Shown: positions 45,286-54,615, counted from the first letter of the stretch. The stretch is DNA of 64,000 nucleotides from Solimicrobium silvestre (GCF_002976435.1 NZ_PUGF01000003.1:62001-126000), one strand, 5' to 3'. Notes: generated by a model not told the origin, from the letters alone. Made by a program: numbers and translations.

Positions 45286-46311
45286 TTAATGATTCGTTCG
45301 AAAAGGTTGAACGACCTGCGCATCTGCCGTAGCCTGCACCATTGATCCGTCTGTCCGTCCGGCCTCAATCAATTCAGATTTCGACATGCTGGCCAGACTA
45401 TCCGCAGCACTTTCTGCTGCACTTTCATTTGCTGCTGTTATTGCTGTTTCCTGCACTCTGCCTTCGCATCTACCCTGACCTGCGTCAAGAAATGCGCACG
45501 TCGGTGCACGCGCTTTGCGCTGCAGGTAAGCGAACATGGTTAAATTGAGTCGCCGCGCTGAGGCTGCATCCAGCCGGTCTTCGGACGATGGACTGATTCC
45601 TTCCAAATAAAACCGTTTCAGATCTGCCGGGCTGACCACCTGCACAGATTCCGGGGGAACCAGCATGATCGCTTCATACAATGAAGAGGGGAAATCCAGC
45701 TCCTCGACGAAGTTCTTCAACGTACTCTCCAAATGGCGAAACTGGTCGAGGCGTGAAGATGCATCCTGAGTGAACGGAAAAAACGGACGATGAATGCCGA
45801 GCTGTCCTGCCACACTGCGGCGTTCACCTCCCATGAATGCGAACACACATGCACTCATACAGCGGTCATTCTTGCCAACGATAGTGTCAATGCCCAACGC
45901 ACGAAGCTGCCGCCCGAGTTCCATCCCCGCATCAATATCGCCACCATTACTGGAAAACCATATCGTGTTGTTGGCAATTTTTTGTTTGCCGCTTTTAATC
46001 AGTTTTGCCATAATTTCTGCGCTCTCCACGTCGCGGTGCGTGACCTCTCCGGAAAGAATTACCCGCACCTCTTCGGCATGCGCTGTCGCTCCACCCCTTG
46101 TGTAGAGAATGTCGGACGGGTTACTGTATTTCTTGATCGGCGACCAGCGTTGTTGGCCGTCTACCTGCTCAACGCTACGAAAAACCAGTTCGGCATGCAC
46201 GGAGAAACCGTGCAACGCGAGCACGAGGAACAGGATAAATGCAGGTATTGTGCCTGGCTTACGTAACGCATTTACGTTGAACATAGTGGTCAAACTCCAG
46301 TTGTTGATCAT
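45286..46311 (-). CDS. Periplasmic ClpP/crotonase-like serine protease-like protein
   Basis: The 341-residue protein has an N-terminal signal anchor (about 20-40) and a ClpP-like fold: oxyanion segment FSSNGGDIDAGM (120-130), a candidate nucleophile Ser153 in RCMSACVFAFMGG and His174 in GIHRP. Exported proteins of this COG3904-like group resemble membrane-bound or periplasmic ClpP-type proteases; the substrate is unknown. Its start overlaps the stop of the upstream response-regulator gene (ATGA), so the two are co-translated, and AGAGGAA supports that start. Confidence 0.75.
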   Translation of the reverse strand: MINNWSLTTMFNVNALRKPGTIPAFILFLVLALHGFSVHAELVFRSVEQVDGQQRWSPIKKYSNPSDILYTRGGATAHAEEVRVILSGEVTHRDVESAEIMAKLIKSGKQKIANNTIWFSSNGGDIDAGMELGRQLRALGIDTIVGKNDRCMSACVFAFMGGERRSVAGQLGIHRPFFPFTQDASSRLDQFRHLESTLKNFVEELDFPSSLYEAIMLVPPESVQVVSPADLKRFYLEGISPSSEDRLDAASARRLNLTMFAYLQRKARAPTCAFLDAGQGRCEGRVQETAITAANESAAESAADSLASMSKSELIEAGRTDGSMVQATADAQVVQPFRTNH

Positions 46312-46727
46312 GATTCAATTCCTCTGTGCATCTCGGCAATCGGTACTACGTCGCAACTGTGCTTGCAAAGCGCTGTTAGCAGATTAATGCAAGCTTCGCT
46401 GCCCTTGGTTTTGTCGAAAAAGTAATGAGCGCCAAGTGCCATGCACCTGGCTTGGTATTCGCGTTGCACAAAGTTCGTCAGCACGATCGTCGTGATATCG
46501 GAATACATAAAATTGATATGTTCGATCAACGTCAAGCCACTACCGCGTTTAAGTCGAAGATCGATGATGGCGATGTCTGGTTGAACCTGTTGAAGACAGG
46601 TTCGTGCATGGTCCTCGTTGTCAGCCTGGGCCACCAACACGGCGTTTGGAATGGCATTAATTAACGTACCAAGCCGCTCACGCAAGATCAGAGAATCTTC
46701 AATCAGGAGAATTTTCAACATCGTCAT
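46308..46727 (-). CDS. Stand-alone receiver-domain response regulator
   Basis: A 139-residue CheY-like protein with one receiver domain: ILLIEDSLILRERL, phospho-Asp in IAIIDLRLKRGSGL, Thr in TIVLTNF and Lys in FFDKTKG. It has no output domain, so it works through protein contacts or as a phosphate relay. It is coupled to the ClpP-like gene. The NarL-type pair upstream on the same strand may supply phosphate, but that is inference. Confidence 0.85.
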   Translation of the reverse strand: MTMLKILLIEDSLILRERLGTLINAIPNAVLVAQADNEDHARTCLQQVQPDIAIIDLRLKRGSGLTLIEHINFMYSDITTIVLTNFVQREYQARCMALGAHYFFDKTKGSEACINLLTALCKHSCDVVPIAEMHRGIES

Positions 46728-46839
46728 CAGCTCGTTAATATCATTAACGTGATGCTACGCCGGCCGATTTTTGGGCGATATCAGCAGAGGGAGTGACTAG
46801 CTGTAGGAATTGCCCTACAGCAATTAGATCAGACGGAAA

Positions 46840-47487
46840 TCAGGGAATGGACGAATCGTCCACCAGGCCGTGTTTCAGCCCATAGCGTATTAGTTCAGCG
46901 ACACTGGTCATTTGCATTTTTTGCATGACGCGAGTCTTGTAGGTACTGACTGTCTTGGCGCTTAGGTTGAGCCGCCTGGCAATGTCGTTGATGCTGCTAC
47001 CGGCAGCTATCCGGCGAAAAATCTGAAATTCGCGTTCCGACAATGAGGCGTGAAGTGGCCGCTCATCTCCGAGTATCAAACCGAACGCAAGATCAGCGGC
47101 AACTTCCGGGCTGATGAAACGCCCACCTGATGACACCGCGCGTATCGCACTGAGCAACTGCTGCGAAGCGCTGTCCTTGCAAAGATAACCTGCCGCGCCA
47201 GCGCGAATAGTACGGACAGCATATTCACCCTCTTTATGCATACTGAGGACTAAAATTGGCAACTTGGGCTTTTCTGCTTTGATTTGTTTGATCAGCTCGA
47301 CTCCGCTCCGACCGGGCATCGTCATATCGAGTAACAGCAGGTCGCACTGTTCACTGCGAACGCTTGAAAGTACTTGGAAACCGTTGCTGGCTTCTCCTAT
47401 AACAATCATATCGCCTGCAGTAGACAGAATCTGCTTCAACCCGTCACGCATCAGGGTATGGTCATCGGCGATCAGGATACGAATCAT
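46840..47487 (-). CDS. NarL/LuxR-type response regulator
   Basis: A 215-residue regulator with a receiver (ILIADDHTLMRDGL, phospho-Asp in LLLLDMTMPGRSG, Lys in GYLCKDSA) and a LuxR-type helix-turn-helix (SEREFQIFRRIAAGSSINDIARRLNLSAKTVSTYKTRVMQK in essence, about 150-190). It overlaps the kinase stop by four bases, so it is the cognate regulator. Confidence 0.92.
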   Translation of the reverse strand: MIRILIADDHTLMRDGLKQILSTAGDMIVIGEASNGFQVLSSVRSEQCDLLLLDMTMPGRSGVELIKQIKAEKPKLPILVLSMHKEGEYAVRTIRAGAAGYLCKDSASQQLLSAIRAVSSGGRFISPEVAADLAFGLILGDERPLHASLSEREFQIFRRIAAGSSINDIARRLNLSAKTVSTYKTRVMQKMQMTSVAELIRYGLKHGLVDDSSIP

Positions 47488-48605
47488 GGCGAATCGTTTC
47501 TGGGGATATTCACTTCGATGTGGGTTCCTCGCCCCGGTGCGCTATCGATTGCAATTCGTCCGCCCAGCATGTTGACGCGCTCCTTCATGCCAAGTATGCC
47601 AAAGGTTTTTCTTTCATCGGTCAGCTCAGTCGGCAAGCCGATTCCATCGTCGGCTATCGTCAGCAGCAAGCCGTTATCGCAATCCTGCAATGCCACCATG
47701 GCATGCGAAGCCTGTGCGTGACGGGCGATATTGGTTAGCGCTTCCTGAACGATTCTGAAAATTGCCGTCGATAGATATTTATCCAGTCCATAGTCCTCGC
47801 GATCCAGCAACAGATCACAGGGTACGCCGAACCGCTTGGTAAAACTCCTCGCGTAGCTAGTGATCGCGGCTTCAAAGCCAAGGTCATCGAGCATACCAGG
47901 ACGCAGCTCTTCGCAAATCAACCGCGTTGCGTCCACCGTTCGAATGATCACTTGATCGATTGCATCGAGCCGCGCAGCAATTGCCGGATCACTGGTCGCT
48001 AGTTGGTTCGCTAGCCCGTTGAAATCGATCCTTAATACCGTTAAGTTCTGACCCAACTCGTCGTGTAATTCGCGGGAAAAATGGGCACGGTCTTCCTCAC
48101 GCGCCCGTTGCAGAAAAATCGATAGCTGATGCAAATGTGCCTTGCTTTCAATGAGTTCGCGCTCAACCTGTTTGCGTTGGGAGATGTTTCGGATGTTGCA
48201 CTGAATTACCTTAATATCTTCACATTCATACGTATTACTGACGAATTCCACCTCAATGAGCTCACCTGATTTTGTCTTGAGAGGAAGGTCTTCGTACCTG
48301 ACATAACCTGTTGTTTGCAGTTCTGCAAACATATTTTTGCTTTCAGCAACATCTGCAAATGAACCGACTTCCCATAATTTTTTGCCGAGAAACACGGCAT
48401 GCGAATATCCCAGCATGTTGATTAAATAGGGATTGACGTCTTCGATCTGGGCGGTATCCGCGTTAAGCAAAAGTATCCCATCCTGCGCGGTTTCAAATAG
48501 CCGGCGGTAGCGACTCTCGGATAACCGCAATGCTTTAAGCGAACTAGCATTGATCGTATTTATCGCAGCGATCCGTTTTTTGGGAGAATTGGAAGAGATT
48601 TGCAT
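47484..48605 (-). CDS. Cytoplasmic PAS sensor histidine kinase, NarX/DegS type
   Basis: The 373-residue protein has a PAS domain (about 30-155, RRLFETAQDGILLLNADTAQ), a HisKA_3 dimerisation segment with phospho-acceptor His in FSRELHDELGQNL, and an HATPase region (EALTNIARHAQA, DDGIGLP). No membrane segment is visible, so it probably senses a cytoplasmic or redox signal through the PAS domain. It phosphorylates the NarL-type partner. Confidence 0.9.
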   Translation of the reverse strand: MQISSNSPKKRIAAINTINASSLKALRLSESRYRRLFETAQDGILLLNADTAQIEDVNPYLINMLGYSHAVFLGKKLWEVGSFADVAESKNMFAELQTTGYVRYEDLPLKTKSGELIEVEFVSNTYECEDIKVIQCNIRNISQRKQVERELIESKAHLHQLSIFLQRAREEDRAHFSRELHDELGQNLTVLRIDFNGLANQLATSDPAIAARLDAIDQVIIRTVDATRLICEELRPGMLDDLGFEAAITSYARSFTKRFGVPCDLLLDREDYGLDKYLSTAIFRIVQEALTNIARHAQASHAMVALQDCDNGLLLTIADDGIGLPTELTDERKTFGILGMKERVNMLGGRIAIDSAPGRGTHIEVNIPRNDSP

Positions 48606-48877
48606 GTTGGAGAACCCTTTAAGGCAGGCACCTGTCGAGCCGAGGTTGAACCACGAGTGTCATCCAGATCGACCGGTTCGGCCCATTTGAAAAAATCGAA
48701 ACGACACCGTCCAACGCGAAAACCTGGCGATGATCCACGTTATAGCCACACGTGTTGTCGGGCGGCTCTTACGTAGGTTGGTCTCAAATTTGGTGATTGT
48801 CTGAGCGGTAGCGCACATTGATGTCAACATTTCGTTATATCAACGTTAAGGCAAACGCGTGACCACATGCTGCGCGC

Positions 48878-49312
48878 CTAAACCAGCTTTGATCGCGGAG
48901 CCTTCTTTTTTGGTGCGTCAATGACACCGACTGCGGCAGCTCGCATGAGGCGACGAAAAGTAGGGCATTCAAAATGGTTTGGCGCTGAGCAAGCCGCCGC
49001 GTGTCGCAAGCCATCGCGCATAGCACTCAGTTTCTGAATCGTAGAGTCGATTTCTTCTGCCTTGGCGTTAAGCGCCGCACGGTTAATGGTAGGTTGCCCA
49101 TCTGCTACAAACATGCTCTCGATCTCTTCAAGTGAAAAACCTGCGGCACGTCCCAGGCCGATGAGTGCCAATCGCTCCAGCACGTCGGCGGCAAAAAGTC
49201 GCCGCAAGCCTTTCCTGCCGATCGAGGTAATCAGTCCTTTTTCCTCATAAAAACGCAATGCCGAGCAGGAGATGCCGGAACGCTTTGCTACCTCAGATAT
49301 ATCGAGCCCCAT
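48878..49312 (-). CDS. MerR-family transcriptional regulator
   Basis: From the ATG at 49312 the 144-residue product is a MerR protein: HTH and wing (ISEVAKRSGISCSALRFYEEKGLI) and a long dimerisation helix. The C-terminal ACSAPNHFECPTF has two Cys with a seven-residue gap but lacks the CxxCxC cluster of SoxR. It may sense a drug or a reactive compound. It faces a MFS gene across a promoter with the MerR-type 19-base spacer and a SoxR-box-like palindrome. Confidence 0.85.
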   Translation of the reverse strand: MGLDISEVAKRSGISCSALRFYEEKGLITSIGRKGLRRLFAADVLERLALIGLGRAAGFSLEEIESMFVADGQPTINRAALNAKAEEIDSTIQKLSAMRDGLRHAAACSAPNHFECPTFRRLMRAAAVGVIDAPKKKAPRSKLV

Positions 49313-49319
49313 AAATCGC

Positions 49320-49350
49320 TTGACCTCAAGTTGACTTGAAGTTGAATAAT
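49320..49350 (+). promoter_or_regulatory. MerR-type promoter and operator for the MFS gene
   Basis: TTGACC (49320-49325) and AATAAT (49345-49350) are separated by 19 bases, the over-long spacer that MerR activators correct. The spacer holds CCTCAAGTTGACTTGAAG (49324-49341), a near match to the SoxR box, with a perfect core TCAAGT-TG-ACTTGA. Confidence 0.65.
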
Positions 49351-49406
49351 AGCCTTTCAGTTCTCGGAGCACAACAATCAAACCCTAAACATTGAAGGAA
49401 AAAACC

Positions 49407-50294
49407 ATGTTAAAACAAGAAGTTGCAGAACCCAGCACGGCTAATATCGCAGGTGTTTCCCAGACGCCGTCAGTTCGCTTAGCGTTAGTCGGTCTTTCGT
49501 TTTCCATGGTGTTGTCTTCCCTTGGCACCAGCATCGTCAATGTGGGATTGCCGACGCTGGCACAAGCATTTAGTGCGTCATTTCAGCAAGTGCAGTGGGT
49601 TGTCATCGCCTATTTGCTCGCTATTACCACGCTCGTCGTCGGCATCGGCCGCCTTGGAGACCTAACCGGGCGCCGCAGACTACTGCTGGCCGGAATTGCT
49701 CTCTTCACCGGCGCTTCGGTCGTGTGCGGTATCGCATCCGCGCTCTGGTTACTCATTGCCGCGCGCGCCATACAAGGTCTCGGAGCCGCCGCCATGATGT
49801 CATTGTCACTGTCCTTTGTCGGCGATTTAATGCCTAAGGAAAAAACCGGCAGTGCCATGGGACTACTCGGAACGATGTCTGCAATTGGCACCGCGCTTGG
49901 CCCCTCGTTAGGCGGAATTTTGATCGCACGGATCGGTTGGCAAGCCATATTCCTCATCAACCTGCCCTTGGGCATCCTTACCTTTTTACTTGTGCTGCGT
50001 TACCTGCCGGTTGACCGACATAATCACAAAACAATTAGGGGCGGTTTTGACAAGACAGGCATGCTGCTTACATTAACGCTTGCGGCCTATGCACTGGCAA
50101 TGACTGTGGGGCGGGGTGATTTTGGTTTGCTCAATCTAACACTTTTAGTAGCAGCGGCTATTGGAGTTGTCGGATTCATGCGCATCGAAGCAAGGGTATC
50201 AACACCCCTACTTCAATTAAAAATGTTCCGTAACCTCGCGCTAGCTTTTGAACACTTCTGCGACTTCACGGTTTTTAAATTTATCCATGGTTAA
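49407..50294 (+). pseudogene. Truncated MFS drug:H+ antiporter (DHA2, EmrB-like)
   Basis: From the ATG at 49407 (GAAGGAA upstream) 295 codons remain. The N-terminal part is a good 14-TM MFS transporter: LGTSIVNVGLPTLAQAF, the RLGDLTGRRR loop and GLGAAAMMSLSLSFVGDLMP. Family members have about 470-500 residues, but after LLQLKMFRNLAL the sequence turns into FEHFCDFTVFKFIHG and stops. The C-terminal half is missing, apparently through a deletion next to the tetR gene. It was probably a target of the MerR regulator. Confidence 0.75.
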
Positions 50295-50384
50295 TGTCAT
50301 CCTGAAAGGTTTGGCAATTTCTACCCACGATCTGTATATCAACGACTAGCTAATCAATGTATAAATGTGAGACCTGATTCTGGA

Positions 50385-50978
50385 TTACCCAGATCGATCA
50401 CGCAAATAAGCCCGAACCATTTGACCGAGCTCCGCCTTCAACGCAGGCGAGTCAAGTTCTCCGTGCCGGGCCGCGGCATGAACCACGCCTTCGACCGCTG
50501 CTGCAAGCACCCGTCCAGCCACATCATCACGTGCACTACTATGCTTGCCCGAACTCGCCGTGATCAGATCCCGATAACGTCCCTGATATTCACTTTTAAA
50601 CTCCTCATAATTCCATTGCCCGGCAAATGGCACTTCTTCAAGCAAGATGCGATGCAAGGCTTGGTTGACCGAATGAACTGCGATAACACCATCAATCAGG
50701 CGAGTTACCCATTGATCAAGTGTTGAAATTTGCCGCCCGTTACCGGAGACAGTAAGCGCCGCGAGCACAGCGTCAAGGTGCCTCTGCCGAATCTCTTCGG
50801 CAAGTCCGAGCTTGTTGGGGAAATACTGGTAAAGCGACCCAATGCTGACACCGGCTACATCAGCAACCTCGCTGGTCTTGAAACGCGCCCAGCCACGCAG
50901 TGCCAATACGCGAGTGGCGGCTTCAATAATGGTATCCACCATGATCTGTGAACGTTGTTGGCTTGGTGCTTTGCGCAT
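50385..50978 (-). CDS. TetR-family transcriptional repressor
   Basis: From the ATG at 50978 (CGGAGA upstream) the 197-residue product has an N-terminal TetR HTH (ARFKTSEVADVAGVSIGSLYQYFPNK) and a helical ligand domain. It is divergent from the oxidoreductase gene at 51107 with a palindromic operator in between. It very probably represses that gene and relieves repression on binding a small reactive molecule. Confidence 0.9.
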   Translation of the reverse strand: MRKAPSQQRSQIMVDTIIEAATRVLALRGWARFKTSEVADVAGVSIGSLYQYFPNKLGLAEEIRQRHLDAVLAALTVSGNGRQISTLDQWVTRLIDGVIAVHSVNQALHRILLEEVPFAGQWNYEEFKSEYQGRYRDLITASSGKHSSARDDVAGRVLAAAVEGVVHAAARHGELDSPALKAELGQMVRAYLRDRSG

Positions 50979-51029
50979 GATTCTCCGTCGAAATAGAACG
51001 CGAATGGGCAAACTCGCGACGCAACGATA

Positions 51030-51053
51030 AAATGCGATTATATGCTCGCATTT
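51030..51053 (+). promoter_or_regulatory. Candidate TetR operator
   Basis: AAATGCGA (51030-51037) and TCGCATTT (51046-51053) form a perfect 8-base inverted repeat with an 8-base spacer, in the gap between tetR and the oxidoreductase gene. An extra half site, ATGCGAT, follows at about 51060. Confidence 0.65.
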
Positions 51054-51106
51054 CAAAACATGCGATGTGCAGCCTGATTTTTTTCACATCTGACTTGGAG
51101 TTAACC

Positions 51107-52138
51107 ATGATCGTGCACCCCCTAACATCCCGCGAAGTCAAACTCGCGCGACGGCCCGATGAAACACCCCGCCCTGAACATTTTGAGATCGTAACGTCCC
51201 CGATGCCACGCCCCTCCGCACAAGAAATTCTGGTGCGCAATCGGTGGTTTCGTATCTCGATTTCCGCACGCTTAATGATGAGTGCCGGTGCGGAAGACAT
51301 CAAAGGCATTCCGTTTCCACCGATCAAACCCGGTGATACGCTGGCCGATGGAGCGATCGGCGAAGTGGTCTCGGCACCATCCGAAAGCGGCTTACAGCCC
51401 GGCGACTTTGTTTCGCATCATTGCGGCTGGCGCGAGTACGCGGCGGTTCCGCTGAACCAATGCGTACTTCTGCCTTCAGGGCCAGTCAATCCGGTGGCGT
51501 ATCTTGGGCACGGCTGGACAGCCTACGCCGCGCTGACCCGCGGTGTTCAAGTGCGGCAAGGTGACACGGTTTTCGTCTCCAGCGGTGCAGGTGCTATCGG
51601 ATCAATGGCTGGACAAATCGCCCGCAGGCTCGGTGCCGCGCGCGTCATCGGCAGCACCACTTCCCATACCAAAGCCGAATGGATGAAAACAGCCCTCGGC
51701 TATGACGCAGTCATCGTCATCGGCAGCACGCCAATTGCCGAACTGTTGGCCGATGCAGCGCCGGAAGGTATTGATGTCTATGTAGATATAGTAGGTGGCG
51801 AGCATTTGCAGGCTGCGGTAGAAGTCGCCCGACAGGGAGCGCGCTTCGTACTGCTCGGCGCACTGACTGCCGAGTTAGCTGCCAAGGGCGCGACGAAAGT
51901 TGCACCAGTGGAGCTCGATTCGTTTCAACTCATCATCAAGGGCATGACGCTGCGCGGCTACAGCGCCGACAACGATCCTGACGCGTTCAATGAATGGCTT
52001 CAGCACCTCGATGAATGGCAACAGGACAATGGCATCCACCTAACCTCCTCAAAATTCACCGGGATCGAGAGTGCGCCGCAAGCGTTGCATGAAGCTTGCC
52101 TGGGACGACTCAAAGGATTGGTGTACGTGGAGTTATAG
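51107..52138 (+). CDS. NADP-dependent zinc-independent oxidoreductase (MDR superfamily, CurA-like)
   Basis: From the ATG at 51107 (TTGGAG upstream) the product has 343 residues: an N-terminal catalytic half and a Rossmann half with VSSGAGAIGSMAGQIARRLG. It resembles the zinc-free medium-chain reductases of the 2-alkenal/leukotriene B4 dehydrogenase group, which reduce alpha,beta-unsaturated carbonyls with NADPH. Divergent TetR control suggests induction by reactive carbonyl compounds. Confidence 0.88.
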   Translation: MIVHPLTSREVKLARRPDETPRPEHFEIVTSPMPRPSAQEILVRNRWFRISISARLMMSAGAEDIKGIPFPPIKPGDTLADGAIGEVVSAPSESGLQPGDFVSHHCGWREYAAVPLNQCVLLPSGPVNPVAYLGHGWTAYAALTRGVQVRQGDTVFVSSGAGAIGSMAGQIARRLGAARVIGSTTSHTKAEWMKTALGYDAVIVIGSTPIAELLADAAPEGIDVYVDIVGGEHLQAAVEVARQGARFVLLGALTAELAAKGATKVAPVELDSFQLIIKGMTLRGYSADNDPDAFNEWLQHLDEWQQDNGIHLTSSKFTGIESAPQALHEACLGRLKGLVYVEL

Positions 52139-52236
52139 GCACAGCTCAGGGGGATTGAAGTATCTTCCCCCCCATTGAATCACCTTGTAGTTACATCACA
52201 AAATCGGGAGCCAAGCGCAAAGGGATCAGGCCCAAG

Positions 52237-52956
52237 TTAATTAGAGGTGGTGATTATGGCTTCCTCAAAAAACGTATTGAGGCTACGGCGCTTGCCGAAG
52301 TGCTCCTGCTCCGCAGGGCCGGGGCAGCAATTGTTTGCGTTCTCTATGGTGAGTGTGTCGGTGAAGGGAAAATAGACGGTTGTTCCGCTTTTTCCACAAT
52401 ACCGAAGTGCGGGGCGCAATTTGTCGTACTGAATGACAGGGTTCTTGGCTTCAGAGATATTACATACCTCAATAGTTTTTTTACTAACCAAGGCATCCTT
52501 GGTAAAAGTCTTTACATGGACAGCGACAAATAAATCATCAACGCTTTTCCACTCAAATAAACCTCTCACATGTTCCATATGCGTACTCAGAACAACACTG
52601 CTCGCAATCCAGTTGCTACTGGCGGTGTTGTAAAAGACGAAATCGATATGACCTGCACCTGACGAGTCGTTTGTCGCATCCAAAAATGGCAATGCAACAG
52701 TCTTACCTTCAGCAGTCGTAAGGCTGTATTTGTAATCTGATGAGGCCACAGAATTCCTAAGCCCTTCTATGGTCGATACAACTTCTACGTGTTGCGTTTG
52801 TTGCAGAATGATTTGAGTTGGCTCTGGGCTGCCCGATGTGTAGATCAGTTCAGGCTTTAATGTGCGATCAGGTAGTTTTGAGGCGCATCCGCACAGCACT
52901 GTAGAAAATATCAGGATCGCAGTCACATGCGGTTTATTGTATTTTTTCATGGTCAT
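52237..52956 (-). CDS. Hypothetical lipoprotein
   Basis: The 239-residue product has a lipoprotein signal peptide with lipobox VLCGC (Cys near 24), followed by a mainly beta-strand region of about 210 residues. I do not recognise a domain. It is probably an envelope lipoprotein of unknown role. It lies downstream of the fic gene on the same strand with a gap of about 200 bases. Confidence 0.6.
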   Translation of the reverse strand: MTMKKYNKPHVTAILIFSTVLCGCASKLPDRTLKPELIYTSGSPEPTQIILQQTQHVEVVSTIEGLRNSVASSDYKYSLTTAEGKTVALPFLDATNDSSGAGHIDFVFYNTASSNWIASSVVLSTHMEHVRGLFEWKSVDDLFVAVHVKTFTKDALVSKKTIEVCNISEAKNPVIQYDKLRPALRYCGKSGTTVYFPFTDTLTIENANNCCPGPAEQEHFGKRRSLNTFFEEAIITTSN

Positions 52957-53160
52957 GATGGAGAGAGAAATTTTAATTGTTACTGCGCATTCCGGCGAAC
53001 GTGACCGCTCATTCCGCTATCGCTGCGCAGCTATAGCAGCAACACGCAAGGATGAATTCCTGGAATGGAATAGGATTGTTTATGAAAGACTGTGCCACCG
53101 TAATTTATTTAAATCGTCGGTAGCATTACACAAAGGAGGGGATTCACGGGTAATAGCAAT

Positions 53161-54333
53161 TCAGTCAGGACTTGTGGCAGCTTCGGGATAGAGTTCAGGA
53201 AACAAGAATTGAAGGGAGTCAAGCGGCAACCCAAAACGCACAGGTCCAAGGGCAGTGTCGCTAACAAGCAGTCCGGTGGCCAGTAGGCGTGACAACAACG
53301 AACGGGCGGTACGATCACCTAAGCCGCTTATTTGCGTAAATTCGCCGCGTGTAATCGGCCCGGCCGCAAATACATGAAAGAGCGGCAAAATTGCTTCTGC
53401 GCGCATACCTTTGTCGTGCATCGAACGAAAAGTAATCAGCGCCTCGATGCGGCGCTTCATACCATCGAGATCAAGCATCTTGCTCATGAAGTTTACTTGA
53501 TCAAGGCAGATATCCAGAAAGTATTCGACCCATTCATTGAGACCTGCGGTAGTTAAATTTCCTCTTCCATCAAGGTCGCCACGTCGTGGCATATCTGCGT
53601 TATGTAGTTTGGCATAATAGGTGTTTACTGTTCGTGCAATTCCTCTACTCGGCGACCACAATCCATCCGATAAATTCCACAAGGCGCAATGTGACTGTAA
53701 CCTCACCGAACGACCGTTTCCATCCCTGAAAGGGTGTACCCATGCGGCGCGATGGTGCTCACAAGCGACCGAAATTAGTTTTAAATCCCAACCCGTCGAA
53801 CGATCGTAAACTTCGTCCATTCGCTCAAAGAAATTCAACAGTGATGAAGCGGTGGGAGCAACATGAGTACCAACCTCGACTTCTTGCGTCCGCACTTCGC
53901 CTGGCACAATAATATGACCGTCTACGGTCGTTCGGTCTTCTACTTCAAGCCGCGAATACAATGCATGGTGGGATGCGATTAAAAAATTTGACGACATTGC
54001 TGATTGGCCACCGAGCACGCGATTTTCAAGAGCTCGTTCGGCCTCAATGTGGGCTAGCGCAACCCGCTGCAGGCGGGCGATGTCCGGCTTATCCGAAAAC
54101 TCCATCCTGAGCGCACGTTCGATATTTTGTGGGTGTGTCCCTTGACCTTCGATGCGATTGGAATAGTATGAGTTTAGCGAACGTACAATTTCACGAATTG
54201 CAGAGCGCGCAGAAGGATGCGCTGCAGATGTCAATCGTAATGAGGATGTTGAGATTTCGGACGCTTTATCGATTAGCGCTTGTGGCATTGGCGACGGAAT
54301 CAGAGGTTCGAATTGGTTTGCTTTAGAATACAT
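53161..54333 (-). CDS. Fic-family protein (AMPylase) with N-terminal inhibitory motif
   Basis: The 390-residue protein has the full Fic active-site motif HPFRDGNGR at 200-208, with Arg at the expected later position (SVR). It also carries the inhibitory SxxxE(G) helix upstream: Ser58, Glu62 and Gly63. The C-terminal part (about 300-390) looks like a winged helix (FTQISGLGDRTARSLLSRL). Proteins of this class add AMP to targets and auto-inhibit through the helix. Targets are unknown and no separate antitoxin gene is visible. Confidence 0.9.
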   Translation of the reverse strand: MYSKANQFEPLIPSPMPQALIDKASEISTSSLRLTSAAHPSARSAIREIVRSLNSYYSNRIEGQGTHPQNIERALRMEFSDKPDIARLQRVALAHIEAERALENRVLGGQSAMSSNFLIASHHALYSRLEVEDRTTVDGHIIVPGEVRTQEVEVGTHVAPTASSLLNFFERMDEVYDRSTGWDLKLISVACEHHRAAWVHPFRDGNGRSVRLQSHCALWNLSDGLWSPSRGIARTVNTYYAKLHNADMPRRGDLDGRGNLTTAGLNEWVEYFLDICLDQVNFMSKMLDLDGMKRRIEALITFRSMHDKGMRAEAILPLFHVFAAGPITRGEFTQISGLGDRTARSLLSRLLATGLLVSDTALGPVRFGLPLDSLQFLFPELYPEAATSPD

Positions 54334-54475
54334 GTTTTTGCCGAGTTGAATTCCGAGTATTAAAATATGTAACTTATTGATTTATATGCAGATACTACAT
54401 TCATTCATTATTGAATTCAATTAATTATTGCCGACTTAATTGCCGAAATTGGTTTGGTGGTCATTTTCAGACAAA

Positions 54476-54615
54476 TTAGGCCAGTGGCAACCAAAAATGT
54501 TGTTGAATACGGTTAATTTCATCGGAACCAATACCGGCTTGTGTCGCAAATTTTGACCAATTTTGTAAAACATCCGACGTATTTTTAATGATGGATTTTA
54601 TCAGACTTGCGCGTA
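54476..54615 (-). pseudogene. C-terminal relic of a HipA-like kinase gene
   Basis: The last 45 codons of a 129-codon minus-strand ORF (54476-54865) resemble the helical C-terminus of HipA-type kinases (SDVLQNWSKFATQAGI, then INRIQQHF). The upstream part of the ORF is antisense to a tnpB remnant and is not homologous. I read this as the 3' end of a gene whose body was lost or displaced by the IS200/IS605 element. The HipA assignment is by eye only. Confidence 0.4.

Noticed and set aside
48878-49312. SoxR
   Set aside because: The operator is SoxR-box-like, but the CxxCxC-x5-C iron-sulfur motif is missing.
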